DNA of 14,446 nt from JAAEQD01 sp964521815. Its GTDB lineage: Bacteria > Zixibacteria > MSB-5A5 > UBA10806 > 4484-95. Both the position numbers and the translations under genes were made by a program. The stretch spans positions 1-14,446 of the forward strand of contig CAZFSN010000065.1 in NCBI GenBank assembly GCA_964521815.1, written 5' to 3'. This document shows, piece after piece, positions 12,779 through 14,446 of the stretch; the first letter of the stretch is position 1; each line of letters opens with the position of its first letter. Below the pieces are notes generated by a model. The model was not told the origin of the DNA. It did no database searches and saw only the letters and a list, made by a program, of their open reading frames with translations.

Positions 12779-14446
12779 TAATCGATACCTGCCCGCGCCG
12801 TCGCTTTCCAACCGCGCGCCATCCACTTGCTTAAGCGCCTGACGCAACTTGTAAATATATTTCACCTGATTATTGCCGCTATCGAGAAAGCTCTTGTCCA
12901 GCCAGCCATCGGGGTGATCGGCGTTATAGAGCTTATGCAAATACGTGTACAATCTGGGTTGAAGGTAAATTACAGTATCGCCGATAACCACTTCATATTT
13001 AGCTCCCACTTTTTTCGCTCTAAGCGGTTGTTTGCTGTCAATTGGCTTCTCAACATCCGGTGTAACAGAGTCCGTTTCAAATTTCAGGCATTTATCGTAA
13101 AGCTTTTTAGCGATTGATTCAGGAATAACTGTCGAAATCATATCGAAACCGGCGTTCATAATATCAGCCGGCGAATAGATCTCTATTTGATTTAGCCGCA
13201 AAATGAAATCCCGTTCCAGCATCGGCGCTTTAAGGCGGGCCAAAATTAAGCCGCTTTCAGGCAAACCATGATACAGACATTCGGCCAGACCAGCCAGTTT
13301 GGTTTTCTGTTTTTTATCAAGTCCGGCGCTTGCCCCAATATCGGCGACAGCCCCCAATATATTCGAGTAAAACTCGCCGATATGTTTAAGCCGTCCCCAG
13401 CCGCTTGAATATTTCGTTTCAAGCTCGATTGTCGGTATCGGCTGAATCGAATCAGCCAAAAACGTCATTGTCTTTATTCGTGAGGGATTGATTTCATGAG
13501 GGCTATCATTGATTAAAGCAATCAATGGCCCACGCGCTGTTTCCTCATATCTGCGCAGTAGCTCATCGATAAATTCGCGGTCATAATAATCAAAATAACG
13601 CGATGATTTATACCAAACAAGTTCCTGTCGGCATTCGGGGATATCGGTCAGATAGAAAAGCCAGCTTAAGAAATTATCCGCCAGTTTATATTCCGTAAAA
13701 CCCTCTTTTATAGCGGCGGCGGTGTTCAACTGTATATTATGGCCGACTGCCGCCCTGCCCAGATCGGTGCAGACCAGGCGGCAGCCTTTAAGTGTGATAA
13801 AGCCATGCATATTCAAGAAATCGATTATTCTGGTAGGTATGCTATTCTCAAAGCCTTCACAATATCCGCGTAGACTGCATTTCAGTAAATCGCGGGCGTC
13901 GTTATAATCTTTAATCAAGCCGCAACTGATTAAGCTCAAAGCCAGGCCGGCCAGTTTCTCCGTATCGAACAACTGAATCATGGGTTCGGCTGAACTATTG
14001 ATATAGCTTTCCCTGATACATTCTCGATTGCCTTCATCACTGGCGATAATAATAGCCCGCCCGAAATCATCCCCCTTGCCGAACCGTCCGGCCCGCCCGG
14101 CGATTTGATTATAATCATCCATCAGAAGCGGCCTTAATACCGGCCGGCCATCGAAACTGTCATAATATTTCGCCGGTTCGATAAAGACATTTTTCGATGG
14201 CAGATTAACGCCCAGCGCCAGAGTAGTCGTGCAAACCATCGCCCGGATTTCGCCGGAACGGAAACCGGCCTCGATTATTTTCCGGTACGTTAAATTTAAA
14301 TCGGCGTTATGGAATCCGACGCCGTGCTTCAGGCAATCAATCAAGGCGGCTTTTTGAAGCGTATCCGGCAAATCGGATAATTGATTCAGGGTGATCTCGG
14401 CTGAGGGCAAGGAAAGATACTCCGATAATTTGGAAGCCAGGTCATG
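12728..14446 (-). CDS. Ski2-like superfamily 2 helicase, C-terminal part with winged-helix-like tail (5' end outside window)
   Basis: The frame is open through the window edge (visible N-terminus HDLASKLSEYLSL), so the Walker A and DEAD/DEAH motifs lie outside. About 572 residues are visible. Helicase motif IV region LKHGVGFHNADLN, motif V CTTTLALGVNLPSKNVFIEP and motif VI DDYNQIAGRAGRFG are intact. These, with the following winged-helix and ratchet-like helical region (RDLLKCSLRGYC, then GRAAVGHNIQLN), are typical of Ski2/Hel308-type nucleic-acid helicases. The final 90 residues (12728-13006) look like an OmpR-type winged helix: VVIGDTVIYLQPRLYTYL, VKYIYKLRQALKQVDGARLE, then DGAGRYRLLLP. Such a tail would add DNA or RNA binding. 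Role (repair, recombination or RNA processing) cannot be set without the N-terminus. It converges on the propeller gene with a 51-bp antisense overlap. Confidence 0.85.
   Translation of the reverse strand, partial: HDLASKLSEYLSLPSAEITLNQLSDLPDTLQKAALIDCLKHGVGFHNADLNLTYRKIIEAGFRSGEIRAMVCTTTLALGVNLPSKNVFIEPAKYYDSFDGRPVLRPLLMDDYNQIAGRAGRFGKGDDFGRAIIIASDEGNRECIRESYINSSAEPMIQLFDTEKLAGLALSLISCGLIKDYNDARDLLKCSLRGYCEGFENSIPTRIIDFLNMHGFITLKGCRLVCTDLGRAAVGHNIQLNTAAAIKEGFTEYKLADNFLSWLFYLTDIPECRQELVWYKSSRYFDYYDREFIDELLRRYEETARGPLIALINDSPHEINPSRIKTMTFLADSIQPIPTIELETKYSSGWGRLKHIGEFYSNILGAVADIGASAGLDKKQKTKLAGLAECLYHGLPESGLILARLKAPMLERDFILRLNQIEIYSPADIMNAGFDMISTVIPESIAKKLYDKCLKFETDSVTPDVEKPIDSKQPLRAKKVGAKYEVVIGDTVIYLQPRLYTYLHKLYNADHPDGWLDKSFLDSGNNQVKYIYKLRQALKQVDGARLESDGAGRYRLLLPSLKRPPQSVQVTR

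Overview
The window carries a compact bacterial translation and cell-division block on the minus strand (about 9.6 kb down to the left edge), followed by two plus-strand genes for exported, probably lipid-anchored proteins and a converging helicase gene that runs off the right edge. RNase Y, non-fused PheS/PheT and thrS-infC-rpmI-rplT-pheS-pheT synteny, moderate GC content and envelope lipoproteins with TPR and PQQ-propeller folds suggest an uncultured Gram-negative-type bacterium, perhaps of the FCB/Zixibacteria kind. That placement is an inference from style and synteny, not from a marker comparison.

Minus-strand block, in order of transcription: a sigma70-like promoter (9569-9596), tRNA-Val(GAC) (9473-9549), an intrinsic-terminator hairpin (9391-9423), thrS, infC (with an AUU start), a second terminator-like hairpin (6860-6909), a possible internal promoter (6830-6858), rpmI, rplT, a weak terminator-like hairpin (6178-6203), pheS and pheT (coupled by TGATG), a consensus-like promoter (2752-2780) overlapping the pheT stop, a ZapB-like coiled-coil gene, zapA, rny, and a CoA-binding-domain gene cut by the left edge. 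The spacing of terminators and promoters suggests that the block is divided into separately tuned units: tRNA/ThrRS/IF3, ribosomal proteins, PheRS, and Z-ring/RNA decay.

The noncoding stretch 9597-9977 separates the tRNA promoter from the plus-strand genes. It holds several inverted repeats and no convincing gene. On the plus strand, a TPR lipoprotein (9978-11492) and an 8-bladed PQQ-type beta-propeller protein (11630-12778) are separated by a 40-bp palindromic repeat. Their folds resemble the BamD-like and BamB-like parts of outer-membrane assembly machinery, but no such role is proven. On the minus strand, 12728-14446 is the C-terminal part of a Ski2-like superfamily 2 helicase ending in a winged-helix-like domain. 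Its 3' end overlaps the propeller gene by 51 bp.

The points most worth a second look are: the left-edge reading frame, which switches from a CoA-binding domain to a PilM-like actin-fold segment exactly where GC content jumps from about 41% to above 60% (chimeric assembly or an odd fusion); the non-AUG infC start, which would make a routine caller truncate IF3; the terminator placed directly in front of thrS; the apparently leaderless ZapB-like transcript; and the helicase/winged-helix fusion. I see no clear undescribed multi-gene system here.
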